Assembly (NCBI GenBank): GCA_942490985.1
Contig: CALNYW010000003.1
Span: 124,001-188,000, forward strand
Length of the DNA: 64,000 nucleotides
Direction of reading: 5' to 3'
Source of the DNA: Thiosocius sp942490985
GTDB lineage: Bacteria; Pseudomonadota; Gammaproteobacteria; Chromatiales; Chromatiaceae
The translations under genes were made by a program, and so were the position numbers. The notes beneath the pieces were generated by a model. That model did no database searches, was not told the origin of the DNA, and saw nothing but the letters and a program-made list of their open reading frames with translations. Below, piece after piece: positions 19,189 through 27,702 of this stretch. Numbering within the stretch: the first letter of the stretch is position 1; every line of letters begins with the position of its first letter.

Positions 19189-21171
19189 ATGACCACCCCG
19201 ACGGAGCCTGCCTCAGCAACCTCGATTGAGGGCCCCCGACGATCGCCTGCCCCAGGCGTCATCGATTGGCACAACCATCCGCTCGTGCAGTCGATCGAGC
19301 TGCCGTTCAATCTGCCTTCTCGAATTTACGGCGCCATGCTGGCGTTGTGGCACTACCATCGATTCCTGCAACGGCGGTTTCCGCTGCACGAGAACCAACC
19401 GCGGGGCTTTTTGCAGTTGCTGGCCTGGTGCACCCTGATCGGTCGACGGAATCACCACCTGCTTCGCCAGATACCGGACTGGGACAGTGAGCTGGGTGCG
19501 CCGGCAACACTACCGGAATTGAAGGGAGACCGTTGGGCGGGTAGTTTCTCGGTGGGCCAGCTACTCATCGGGATCGCGCACTACCACTATACCGTCACGC
19601 CAATGCTACGTGATGTCAGAGCACGGGACCGCGTGGCGAGACTTTATTGGCGAGGTGAACGCATTGCGACCAAAATGCCACCCCCACAAAGTTGGCAGCT
19701 TGCCCAACTAACCAGGCTTTTTGGCAGTACCAGTGGATTGGCTGAATCGCTAAAAAGACCGCTACGGGAGCGTCATTTGGCGGGACATGCATTGACCGCC
19801 GCATTCGGCCTGAGCGATCTCGCCTGCAAAAACGGCACCGCTAATGCTGCCGCGGAGACACCGCTCAGTCGGACACCCTCTGAACAAGCGCACTCAAGAC
19901 ACCATTTTCACAAAGGCCGAGAGCCAGCTATCAAGATGCCCCGCCTTGGTTGGCTAGCCGTCGACTCGGCGAGTCAAGCGTGGGGTGCCAAAAGACCATT
20001 GCCAGACAACGTGGAGTTGTCCCAAGTGACTCGACAGTTGGCCCGCGTAAGCAATATCGCCTATGCCGGCGAGCATAAATTCGGCGTAAACCTGTTTGGC
20101 CACGCGCATGGGGAACTCGGCATCGGCGAAGACGTGCGTCTCGTCGCTCAGGCACTGAACGCCAACGACATCCCCTTCTGTATTATCAACGTCAAACCAG
20201 GCGCTGCCGTATCGCAACGAGATAACTCGGTTGCCGATTGGGTAACCGATTCACCACGCTACGCGATTAATATGTTCTGCATGACCGGCCTCGAGCAGAT
20301 GCGCTACGCCTGCGAGTCCGGGCTGTCAGTGTTCAGCGACCGCTACACCATTGGACTGTGGCCGTGGGAGCTACCGCGCTGGCCCGAGAGCTGTCACCAC
20401 GCTTACACGTTGGTCGATGAACTTTGGGGGATCAGTCGGTACACGGCAGCGGCGTATTACGACGCTGCATGCCCGGTGCATGCGATGTCGCTACCAGTGA
20501 CGATAGACGAGCCCGCGATCATTGACCGCAATGGCTTCGGGCTGCCGCAAGAAGACTATCTATTCATTTTCGCTTTCGACGTGCATTCCACCTATGCACG
20601 AAAGAATCCTGAGGCCGTCGTCACCGCGTTCCAAAAGGCCTTTCCCGGTAGGATGAACCAACGGGTTGGGCTCGTGTTGAAGGCCAGCCACGTACGCAAG
20701 ACGGACCGCACCTGGCAGCGCCTGCGCAAACGGTGCGGCCGCGACCCTCGCATTCATGTCATTGCCGACACACTGCGCCGCCCCGAGGTTTTGGCGCTTT
20801 ATAAGGCATGTGACTGTTTTGTTTCACTGCATCGCGCCGAGGGCTTCGGTCGCGGGCTCGCCGAAGCGCTGCTATTGGATTTGCAGGTAATCGCAACGGG
20901 TCACTCCGGTAATCTCGATTTCTCTGATCCTGAAAGGGTTGCGTTGGTGAAACATACCGAACGAGCGGTGGCCCCAGGCGAGTATTTCCTCGGCGAGAAC
21001 CAGACGTGGGCTGAACCGGATATCGAACACGCCGCCGCTTTGATGCGCAATATCGTCGACCAGCCAAGATCAACGAAAAGCCGAAAGATCGATTTTTCAC
21101 CGCGCAGTGTCGGCCAGCGCTACGCCACCCGCCTGGTTCAGCTTCGGCAGGAATTACAGCTGCATGACTGA
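19189..21171 (+). CDS. GT4-family glycosyltransferase
   Basis: A 660-residue protein, ATG at 19189. Residues 1-280 are a helical region without a recognised family. From about 285 begins a GT-B fold with the start NLFGHAHGELGIGEDVR, which resembles the glycine-rich acceptor loop of GT4 enzymes. The C-terminal domain has FAFDVHSTYARKNPEAVVTAF, VLKASHVRKTD and the donor-binding signature SLHRAEGFGRGLAEALLL with the paired glutamates of retaining GT4 enzymes. It should transfer a sugar from an NDP-sugar during glycan assembly. It is a lone plus-strand gene divergent from the ACP operon. Confidence 0.88.
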   Translation: MTTPTEPASATSIEGPRRSPAPGVIDWHNHPLVQSIELPFNLPSRIYGAMLALWHYHRFLQRRFPLHENQPRGFLQLLAWCTLIGRRNHHLLRQIPDWDSELGAPATLPELKGDRWAGSFSVGQLLIGIAHYHYTVTPMLRDVRARDRVARLYWRGERIATKMPPPQSWQLAQLTRLFGSTSGLAESLKRPLRERHLAGHALTAAFGLSDLACKNGTANAAAETPLSRTPSEQAHSRHHFHKGREPAIKMPRLGWLAVDSASQAWGAKRPLPDNVELSQVTRQLARVSNIAYAGEHKFGVNLFGHAHGELGIGEDVRLVAQALNANDIPFCIINVKPGAAVSQRDNSVADWVTDSPRYAINMFCMTGLEQMRYACESGLSVFSDRYTIGLWPWELPRWPESCHHAYTLVDELWGISRYTAAAYYDAACPVHAMSLPVTIDEPAIIDRNGFGLPQEDYLFIFAFDVHSTYARKNPEAVVTAFQKAFPGRMNQRVGLVLKASHVRKTDRTWQRLRKRCGRDPRIHVIADTLRRPEVLALYKACDCFVSLHRAEGFGRGLAEALLLDLQVIATGHSGNLDFSDPERVALVKHTERAVAPGEYFLGENQTWAEPDIEHAAALMRNIVDQPRSTKSRKIDFSPRSVGQRYATRLVQLRQELQLHD

Positions 21172-21357
21172 ACGATCTGTCGAAAAGCACGCATCGTCGC
21201 CCGCCCCTGCCCCTTGCGTCAGGCCATACCCATACCGCGTGAACGCCAGCGCGCAATGTCGCCGGCATTCACTATGAAGCCGCTGATCCAGTACATCACG
21301 TTCGGCAAGAACCAGGGGCACTCACCGACAGACTGGTGAGTCGAAACGACCCTGTCC

Positions 21358-22590
21358 ATGCGCGTCTCGATTGTCATGCCATCGCTCAACCAGGCGGCGT
21401 TCATAGAACAGGCCATTACCAGTGTCTTGGCGCAAGACTGGCCCGATCTGGAGCTGGTCGTGATGGACGGCGGATCGACCGACGGCACCATGAAAATCCT
21501 GGAGCAATCAGCCAGACGCTCGGGCGGTCGGCTGCGCTGGTGGTCCGAAAAAGACAATGGGCCTGCACAAGCGCTGAACAAGGCAATCACCCGTGCCGCT
21601 GGGGAGTTCATTGGCTGGCTCAACGCCGATGACGTCTACGAGCCCCAAGCCATCAGACGGGCTGTCGACGCGCTGTCAGCACACCCAGATTGGCTAATGG
21701 TTTATGGGAAAGGACGGCATATTGACGCAAGCGGTCAGACTCTGGATGAGTATCCGACGAAGTCACCCGACGCTGGCCTGCTTGGCTTCGCTGATGGTTG
21801 TTATATCTGTCAACCGACTGTTGTTGTCAGAAAAGCGTTCATCGACCAGATCGGTCTGCTCAACGAAGAACTGCGTACAGCCTTTGATCTTGATTGGTGG
21901 CTGCGGGTATTCTCGACATCCCCCGAACGGGTCGGCTTTCTCGATAGCCTCCAGGCGCAATCCCGCCTGCACGACACCTGCATCACAAAATGCCACCGGG
22001 ACACGATCACCATTGAGTGCATGCGCTTGCTCTCGGAGCAGCTAGGCAATTGCCCGATACATTGGTTTGAAACGCGGGCCTATGAGCTTATCGCGAGCCA
22101 TGATCTGACGGCGTCGACCAAAGACAAGCTGACACAGATCAGAGGCCTTGGCGAACAGATTCGAGGATATCTGTCGAGCGAAGATCAAGTACAGCTCTCC
22201 AAACTCGTGAACGATACCTTGCCGAGAACACTGAAGCGTTTCGTCGCTCGGCAAAAAACTGCCTCACGCGGTTTCCAACCGCCCCGAAAACCTTCTTTCA
22301 TTGTCAGACGGCAGTTGCGCGATACGGCGGCACTGATACGTGCGTCAGATTTATTCGACGGCTTGTGGTATCTCGAACACTATCCCGACGTTGCAGCGGC
22401 TCACATTGACCCGGCCCTGCACTACCTTGCGCAAGGTGCAGATGAAGGAAGAAACCCGTCGTCGCGATTCGACACCAACGCCTATCTGTTGAGCAACCCA
22501 GATGTACTTGCGTATGGCGTCAATCCACTCGTGCATTTCCTCTGTATCGGTCGCAACGAGGACCGCACCATTTCACCCGTCAGCCCCTGA
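21358..22590 (+). CDS. GT2-family glycosyltransferase with C-terminal YPDV repeats
   Basis: A 410-residue protein. Residues 1-220 form a textbook GT2 domain: RVSIVMPSLNQAAFIEQAI, VVMDGGSTDGT, GEFIGWLNADDVY (metal DxD) and FDLDWWLRVF. The C-terminus (about 320-405) contains a tandem motif of the form FD..WYLEHYPDVA, PALHYLAQGADEGRNP, then YLLSNPDVLA, PLVHFLCIGRNEDR, often found appended to surface-glycan glycosyltransferases. That tail may mediate binding or assembly. The last 11 bases overlap the end of the convergent sulfotransferase gene. Confidence 0.92.
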   Translation: MRVSIVMPSLNQAAFIEQAITSVLAQDWPDLELVVMDGGSTDGTMKILEQSARRSGGRLRWWSEKDNGPAQALNKAITRAAGEFIGWLNADDVYEPQAIRRAVDALSAHPDWLMVYGKGRHIDASGQTLDEYPTKSPDAGLLGFADGCYICQPTVVVRKAFIDQIGLLNEELRTAFDLDWWLRVFSTSPERVGFLDSLQAQSRLHDTCITKCHRDTITIECMRLLSEQLGNCPIHWFETRAYELIASHDLTASTKDKLTQIRGLGEQIRGYLSSEDQVQLSKLVNDTLPRTLKRFVARQKTASRGFQPPRKPSFIVRRQLRDTAALIRASDLFDGLWYLEHYPDVAAAHIDPALHYLAQGADEGRNPSSRFDTNAYLLSNPDVLAYGVNPLVHFLCIGRNEDRTISPVSP

Positions 22591-23521
22591 TGCCTAGTCG
22601 CTTCATAAAGCGTGCTGTTATGGAATCTGTCTCGAAGAACTTGTGGATCCGCGGAATTTTCTGCCAGATCTCCAGGTAGTTTTTCTCTGCGTCACTCATT
22701 TGCGGTATTAATGACAGGAATTGCGCGATGCTGCGTTGCTTATGTTGTTTCAAATAGGCGGCAATCCCTTTCGCCGCCTCGGAAAAAAGGAACGGCGAAT
22801 CACGATCGAGAAGCCCATCGAGTGATCCCGTATCCGCTACCGACATCAGCTCCTGCTCCAAGTCCGTCAACAGATAGTCCTTATCCATTAACCGTGCTTG
22901 ACGGAACAACGACTTTTCAAACTTTTCCAGCACCACTGAGTTCGGCTGCACCCCGAGAAATTCGAAAACCCCCTCGATCGCGCGAGGATTAGAAAAGTAC
23001 GATGCCCTGTAGGGCACGACGAGCGTGTGCCTGTCTGCATCGAGCAAGGCCTCCATGCACACCAAACTTTCGATGATCCCAAACAACCCCGTCTGGCCAC
23101 GACTCCACAAGTTATCGCTTTGATTATTGGCACGATTGTCCCATGAGGCACAAAACTCTATCGGCGACCGATAGACCAGCAACAGATCCAAGTTCGGTAT
23201 CTGCAACGTTTTCTCGTGGAGATTGAGATAGTAGCGAGGCTGTTTATTACCGATCGAAGTTGGCGAAGGTTTCGCATCAACCAGCCTGCCCAGCAATCTT
23301 TGCTGATTCTCCGTGAGCGACGGCAGCGCGAGCCAATCACCGGGATATTTGAGGGCGGTATGGGGACGGGTTCCGTCCAGAAATTCCATACCACAAAAAA
23401 TATCGGGGTGCAGATTCAATGCACGGACCATGGCACTGGTGCCGCTTCGCGGCACACCCAGTACGAGAAAATCCAGGTTCTTTGCAGGCAGGTTCAATCG
23501 TTCAGAGTCAGTAGAAGTCAA
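22580..23521 (-). CDS. Sulfotransferase family protein 1
   Basis: A 313-residue cytosolic sulfotransferase-like protein. The 5'-phosphosulfate loop VLGVPRSGTSAMVRAL lies near the N-terminus and the 3'-phosphate motif LLLVYRSPIEFCASWDNR about 120 residues on, both as in PAPS-dependent enzymes. No signal peptide is seen. It would transfer sulfate from PAPS to a hydroxyl on a glycan or lipid. It is convergent with the GT2 gene (11-base overlap at the stops) and heads toward two more sulfotransferase-like genes on the same strand. The in-frame codon at 23521 is taken as start; the loop begins about 16 residues later. Confidence 0.88.
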   Translation of the reverse strand: MTSTDSERLNLPAKNLDFLVLGVPRSGTSAMVRALNLHPDIFCGMEFLDGTRPHTALKYPGDWLALPSLTENQQRLLGRLVDAKPSPTSIGNKQPRYYLNLHEKTLQIPNLDLLLVYRSPIEFCASWDNRANNQSDNLWSRGQTGLFGIIESLVCMEALLDADRHTLVVPYRASYFSNPRAIEGVFEFLGVQPNSVVLEKFEKSLFRQARLMDKDYLLTDLEQELMSVADTGSLDGLLDRDSPFLFSEAAKGIAAYLKQHKQRSIAQFLSLIPQMSDAEKNYLEIWQKIPRIHKFFETDSITARFMKRLGIRG

Positions 23522-23561
23522 GAAGAAACATACGCAGACGGGCGGGATTAAATTGGTCGCC

Positions 23562-24287
23562 CTATTGCGGCCTGTGTCTCGGCCGGATGATTCTCGTCAA
23601 ACGGCGCAAACGGCCGTGCGGCAAAGATGGCTCATAATTCCAATAATCAAGATACTCGCCAAACACCCTGCACGCCAATGCAAGCGTGTCGCGATTATAA
23701 TAAGCCAGATAGGGCTTCTTGCTAGCCGTCTGATTGAATGCGGGAATCGGCCGGACCATGTTCAAGCCGAGTCGGTCGAAAATCAAAGCCATTTCCTGCT
23801 GGAGATCTTCAAACCGGTAAATATAGTCAATGGCTCGAAAGCTATTGTTTCGCCAATCGATTGGAACCTCACCCAGATAATGCATTTTTCGATTGATCAC
23901 GAATTCTTTGAAGTAGGCATTGAAATCTGCGCCGGTTTCGCGGATGAAGCGAATCTGCTGAAGATTGTCATCATTGATCCCCAGTCGGTCCCGCGCCCCC
24001 CGCCCTGCTTTTCGAAGCAGATAACGTGAAACCACGACGTCGAGAGGATTTCGAACGCCCGCAAAACTGAAGAAGCCTCTGTCCGGCCCATTGGCCCAAT
24101 CGAGGAACTCGGCGTGCGAGGAATGCTTGTTGAGGACATGTTCGCCATCGTAGATATCACAAAGCTCTTTCGCGATGGCAGACGACCCAGTCTTCATAGT
24201 CTGGATAAAGACATACCCATGGCGTCGTGAAATCACCACGTCAACGACCAACCACGAACACTGTTTCTCCTGAAACCATCTCCACAC
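23562..24287 (-). CDS. Sulfotransferase family protein 2
   Basis: A 241-residue protein with the P-loop-like FIQTMKTGSSAIAKEL (sulfotransferase family 2 form) and the 3'-phosphate motif FAGVRNPLDVVVSRYLL. C-terminal FNQTASKKPYLAYY followed by an acidic/aromatic tail is typical of carbohydrate sulfotransferases that lack a transmembrane anchor. The start is uncertain: GTG at 24287 has no ribosome binding site, and in-frame TTG at 24251 or GTG at 24239 are alternatives. It sits 40 bases upstream of sulfotransferase 1 and probably shares its transcript. Confidence 0.8.
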   Translation of the reverse strand: MWRWFQEKQCSWLVVDVVISRRHGYVFIQTMKTGSSAIAKELCDIYDGEHVLNKHSSHAEFLDWANGPDRGFFSFAGVRNPLDVVVSRYLLRKAGRGARDRLGINDDNLQQIRFIRETGADFNAYFKEFVINRKMHYLGEVPIDWRNNSFRAIDYIYRFEDLQQEMALIFDRLGLNMVRPIPAFNQTASKKPYLAYYNRDTLALACRVFGEYLDYWNYEPSLPHGRLRRLTRIIRPRHRPQ

Positions 24288-24629
24288 CCGTAAATCGAAC
24301 CAGCCTGCATAAGGATGTGCAGACTCGACCTACGATCCGAACAAACACAGCGCACGGGTTGTGCATAAAAACGTTTCGTCCCCTATGCTACGCCCGCATT
24401 TTGCGGGAACCCACGAACATAGTGCAACCGGCTGAAAAGCTTCAACGAGGGTGGCGCTTCCGCCGCTTGCAAATAGTGCTGATCGGGTTTTCGGAAAAGC
24501 ATTTCTTAGCACCCAATCTGCTCGACCAAGAATCGGCATCGCGCGCCAAAATGGCCGGCCGATCCAGGCATACACCGGCTTGGTGCGTAAGCCGTTTCTG
24601 TGTATCCATCGCCGGGTATTTCAGCTTAT
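24288..24629. other. 342-base intergenic region, no gene recognised
   Basis: Between two minus-strand sulfotransferase genes. Short open frames are present on both strands but none shows a family motif or a ribosome binding site. It may hold the promoter for sulfotransferases 1 and 2. Confidence 0.35.
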
Positions 24630-25661
24630 CTACCGCACGCGAAGAGCGGCCTTGTGGATGCCATAGAAGCGGTGGTAATGCGGCGTCGGCAGCGGCAGCC
24701 TCTGGTGGCGCCATGCAAGCCACTTGAGCCGGTAATGCATCAACGGGGCATGTTGGCGCACATAGTCACCGATCAGTTCGATGTCCTGACGTGTCGCGGT
24801 CTGTTGTCGCCAGGGGCGTTCCTGCCTGGCCTCCAGCCATTCGGCGAACGGCAGCAGCTGCGGTTGTCTCCAGGTCACCGCAAATTCCTGTAATTCTGCG
24901 ACAAAAAGCTGCCTGACACGCCTCGCCTCGACAGGCTCTAGCAAGGAGTATGTTGACTGGCCAGCGTTGCATGCCTGCAAGACCCGATCGAGCCGCGCCG
25001 CATGTCGGCCCAGAGGGAAGTGATTGGCATGTCGTTTGAACTCCAATGCCTCGAACGTGTAAGAGGTGTTCACGGCTTGCGACATCTCGACCGGCATCTC
25101 GACACCCAGAACAGACAGGAGGTCTGACACGATGCTCCCCCCAGCGAAAAGTTCTTGCGAATAGGGACGAATGATCAAGCGGTCGCCGAGGCCAAATTCC
25201 ATCAACGCGCGCAAACGATTGACGACGCCGCGGCCTGGGTTTGAGTTGACCTTGAACGGCTTGGTCACCCCATGTCGCTTGACCCCCTGTGCATAGCCCG
25301 ACTGACGCAGTTCCGTGGGATCTCGAAGGTACACGACGAATTCCGCGGTCGGCAGCATCTGAGCAACGTCCCTCAGAATTCGGAAGAAAAATTCCGAGGA
25401 GAGCAAGAGCGTGGCGCAATCCTCGGTCTCAAACTTCTTGAGCAGGCGCTCGACGAGCGCCGGAGACACACGCCATTCGCGAGGTGCCACACGCTCGAGC
25501 ACCTCGGTCAGATTCCCGCTGCTGACGTCGTTCTTGTCTAAACGGTGGACGGGGTAGCTAACCCCGTAATTACGCAGCTCGACCGCGTGTGCCTGCAACC
25601 AGTGTTGGACTGCCGAGGTACCCGTCTTTGGCGGTCCGGCGTGAAGTATGATCCGCTTCAT
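24630..25661 (-). CDS. Sulfotransferase family protein 3
   Basis: A 343-residue protein beginning MKRIILHAGPPKTGTSAVQ, which carries the PAPS 5'-phosphosulfate loop (PPKTGTS) right at the N-terminus. A 3'-phosphate motif follows in VVYLRDPTELRQSGYAQ. The C-terminal third is rich in Arg and Trp. It resembles the loosely conserved sulfotransferase-like proteins found in capsule and exopolysaccharide loci. Its ATG overlaps the stop of the upstream small ORF as ATGA (25661-25658), which suggests translational coupling. Confidence 0.85.
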   Translation of the reverse strand: MKRIILHAGPPKTGTSAVQHWLQAHAVELRNYGVSYPVHRLDKNDVSSGNLTEVLERVAPREWRVSPALVERLLKKFETEDCATLLLSSEFFFRILRDVAQMLPTAEFVVYLRDPTELRQSGYAQGVKRHGVTKPFKVNSNPGRGVVNRLRALMEFGLGDRLIIRPYSQELFAGGSIVSDLLSVLGVEMPVEMSQAVNTSYTFEALEFKRHANHFPLGRHAARLDRVLQACNAGQSTYSLLEPVEARRVRQLFVAELQEFAVTWRQPQLLPFAEWLEARQERPWRQQTATRQDIELIGDYVRQHAPLMHYRLKWLAWRHQRLPLPTPHYHRFYGIHKAALRVR

Positions 25662-26035
25662 TGACGCGACGGAGCCCGACCGTGGGAACCAGCGGCTTGT
25701 CCATTGACCGGCGCCCTGCTTTCGATCTCCCCCGTACAGAAGCTGAACCTGTTGTCACCACTCCGCCCCGAGCATCGGGCCAACAAGTCCGATCTCTGCG
25801 GACAGGCAAACAAGAAGCGCTGTGGCCGACGCCAGTCGATGATCCTTTCCCTGCCAAAACGAATCGACTCGAAATCCGTTGCGCAATCTGACATCCGGGT
25901 GCCGGGGAGGCAATCCCCCTGCACTACCAATGCGATCGGTCTGTTTTGCGATCCGGAAAAGATCGATAGGAAATCAGGCCAGGACCTCATCAGCGGTTCA
26001 CTGAGCCCGTCGATTTGGAGATCTACAAAACTCAT
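25658..26035 (-). CDS. Small ORF of unknown function, coupled to sulfotransferase 3
   Basis: A 125-residue frame starting at ATG 26035 and ending in a four-base ATGA overlap with the sulfotransferase 3 start; that overlap is the main argument that it is real. The composition (many Ser, Arg and Cys in the second half) is not typical of a folded enzyme and I recognise no family. It could be a decayed fragment of a larger gene. No ribosome binding site is convincing. Confidence 0.28.
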   Translation of the reverse strand: MSFVDLQIDGLSEPLMRSWPDFLSIFSGSQNRPIALVVQGDCLPGTRMSDCATDFESIRFGRERIIDWRRPQRFLFACPQRSDLLARCSGRSGDNRFSFCTGEIESRAPVNGQAAGSHGRAPSRQ

Positions 26036-26310
26036 ACTCTCTAGGATTCACGCCGCAACTTTCGGCCGGACGCCAGTATCGCCCTCGGATGTCAGGCTAC
26101 ATTCTACCGACAGCTGGCCACCAGGGCGTTCGCGACATGCCACCCATTGCAGCCGAGGAAGAAAGTGTGTGGCTACCGGTAGGGGATACGAGGCGCTTGT
26201 CACCGGCCCCTTTAGCCCTGCAGCCCCGTCGTCAACAAACAGCTCCGATCCGACGCGGACATATCGCAAGATGTAAACTATTGTTGCAGTCTCTTTCCCT
26301 TTGTCGAACC

Positions 26311-26324
26311 CGATAACGTTATCG
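26311..26324. promoter_or_regulatory. Perfect 14-bp palindrome overlapping the cupin start codon
   Basis: CGATAACGTTATCG is an uninterrupted palindrome whose last base is the first base of the GTG start at 26324. Position and symmetry would suit an operator that blocks translation or transcription, but the fit to any particular regulator family is not established. Confidence 0.4.
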
Positions 26325-26728
26325 TGCCCGAGCAATTCAAGGTTTTCCAAGACACTCGCGGTGCCCTGCTGCCGGTGCCCCTCGACCAGCTTGGCATGGA
26401 GCCGAAGCGTATTTTTGTCGTCACCGGCGGCTACGCCGGCGTTGTCCGCGGTGGCCATGGCCCGAAACAGGGTACCCAGTTGATCATCCTGGTGTCGGGC
26501 ACGGTGGCGGTGATGATCCAGCGGCCCAACGGCGACCACAAGGCGATCAAACTCGACATGCCCGGCCAATCGATACGCCTCACCGCTGGAGATGTCGCCT
26601 GGCAGCGCTTCGCCGATGAACAGAGCCGACTGTTGGTGGTCGCCGACAGCCCGTTCGATCCGGCCGGTTATGTGAGGCCAACCGCACCGCTCAGCAACGC
26701 GGACATCGAATTGCTGGCCACCCTATGA
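26324..26728 (+). CDS. WxcM/FdtA-like cupin, probable sugar 3,4-ketoisomerase family
   Basis: A 134-residue single-domain cupin starting at GTG 26324. It begins FKVFQDTRGALLPV and has the family stretch FVVTGGYAGVVRGGHGPKQ followed by QLIILVSGTVAVMI, matching the beta-barrel of FdtA/QdtA/WxcM proteins that isomerise dTDP-4-keto-6-deoxyhexoses. The usual double-histidine RGGHAH appears as RGGHGP, so one catalytic residue may be missing. It ends in an ATGA overlap with the following glycosyltransferase, so the two are translated together. It implies a deoxyamino- or deoxyketo-sugar in the glycan. Confidence 0.78.
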   Translation: MPEQFKVFQDTRGALLPVPLDQLGMEPKRIFVVTGGYAGVVRGGHGPKQGTQLIILVSGTVAVMIQRPNGDHKAIKLDMPGQSIRLTAGDVAWQRFADEQSRLLVVADSPFDPAGYVRPTAPLSNADIELLATL

Positions 26729-27702
26729 CCTCACTCGTCTCCGTAGTGATCCCCACCTGGCAGGGGGCCGACGTCATTGACGACGCCATTGCCTGTACAC
26801 AGGCGCAAACAGTCGATGACCTCGACATCATTGTTGCCGTCGACAAGTGCGAGGATGCTACCGCCGACCTGGCACGCGCCGCCGCCTCTGCTGACTCGCG
26901 AATCCGGATACTCGAGCACACTTCACGGATCGGTTGGGTGCGCAACGTCAATGCCGCGCTCGAGCAGGTGCGGGGCGATCGATTTTTCCTGTATTTCCAC
27001 GACGACCTGATTCAACCCGACTACCTGCATCGTCTCGCGACGGTGCTTGACGCAAACCCTGCCGCGATGAGCGCGTTCTGCGCCGTGGAACAGGACTCCG
27101 GCGAAGAGGTTGTTGTCGACCGCGGTCGATCGTATGACGGCGGACCACTGCAACGCATGCTCGACCGCCTGCTGCTACCGCACGCCGGGGCCCCATTGCG
27201 TGCGCTCACGCGCCGCCAGGTCTTGGACAATGGCCTGCGTTTCCCGGAAGGCTCGCCGCACGGCTTTCACGCCCAACACGCCTACCTGTTGGACCTCATT
27301 GGCCGCGCGGACAGCGTTTACCTGGACCTGCCACTGTACCGGCGACGCAACTGGCGGCCGGGGGCGTTGACCAAGGGCTGGCGCACGGCGCCGGTGACAA
27401 CCCTGGCCAGCGACCTGAAACGCGTCGCGCAGGCCATGGCGCGCACCGCACAGTCGCTGCTGAACAACGACCACGACAGGGCCCTGGTGCAAGCAGCGAT
27501 CGAATTGCGCCTGCTCCCCATCCTGCGTCGGGTCGAATGCGACCAGCAGACAGCCAGCCTGACACCCGCGTCGACGTTGTTGGCGAGTACAGGCGAAAGA
27601 CCCGGTTTTCCCGAGCGCTGGGCGCTACAGGCCGATGCACTGGCCAGTCAGATCGGCGATCTCGAGCGACGCTGGCACGCAAGCCGGACGCCCACGGGAT
27701 GA
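26725..27702 (+). CDS. GT2-family glycosyltransferase
   Basis: A 325-residue family 2 transferase with VSVVIPTWQGADVIDDAI, VAVDKCEDAT and the metal-binding FYFHDDLIQPDYL. The C-terminal helical region (VYLDLPLYRRRNWRPG onward) would contact the acceptor. Start ATG 26725 overlaps the cupin stop by four bases and its stop overlaps the next ATG by four bases (27699-27702), so it is the middle cistron of a tightly coupled three-gene unit. The donor is probably the nucleotide sugar made with the cupin isomerase, which is inference from linkage. Confidence 0.88.
   Translation: MTSLVSVVIPTWQGADVIDDAIACTQAQTVDDLDIIVAVDKCEDATADLARAAASADSRIRILEHTSRIGWVRNVNAALEQVRGDRFFLYFHDDLIQPDYLHRLATVLDANPAAMSAFCAVEQDSGEEVVVDRGRSYDGGPLQRMLDRLLLPHAGAPLRALTRRQVLDNGLRFPEGSPHGFHAQHAYLLDLIGRADSVYLDLPLYRRRNWRPGALTKGWRTAPVTTLASDLKRVAQAMARTAQSLLNNDHDRALVQAAIELRLLPILRRVECDQQTASLTPASTLLASTGERPGFPERWALQADALASQIGDLERRWHASRTPTG

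Noticed and set aside
26048..26569. Minus-strand frame of 173 codons over the cupin gene
   Set aside because: It lies antisense to the conserved cupin sequence and has no motif or ribosome binding site.
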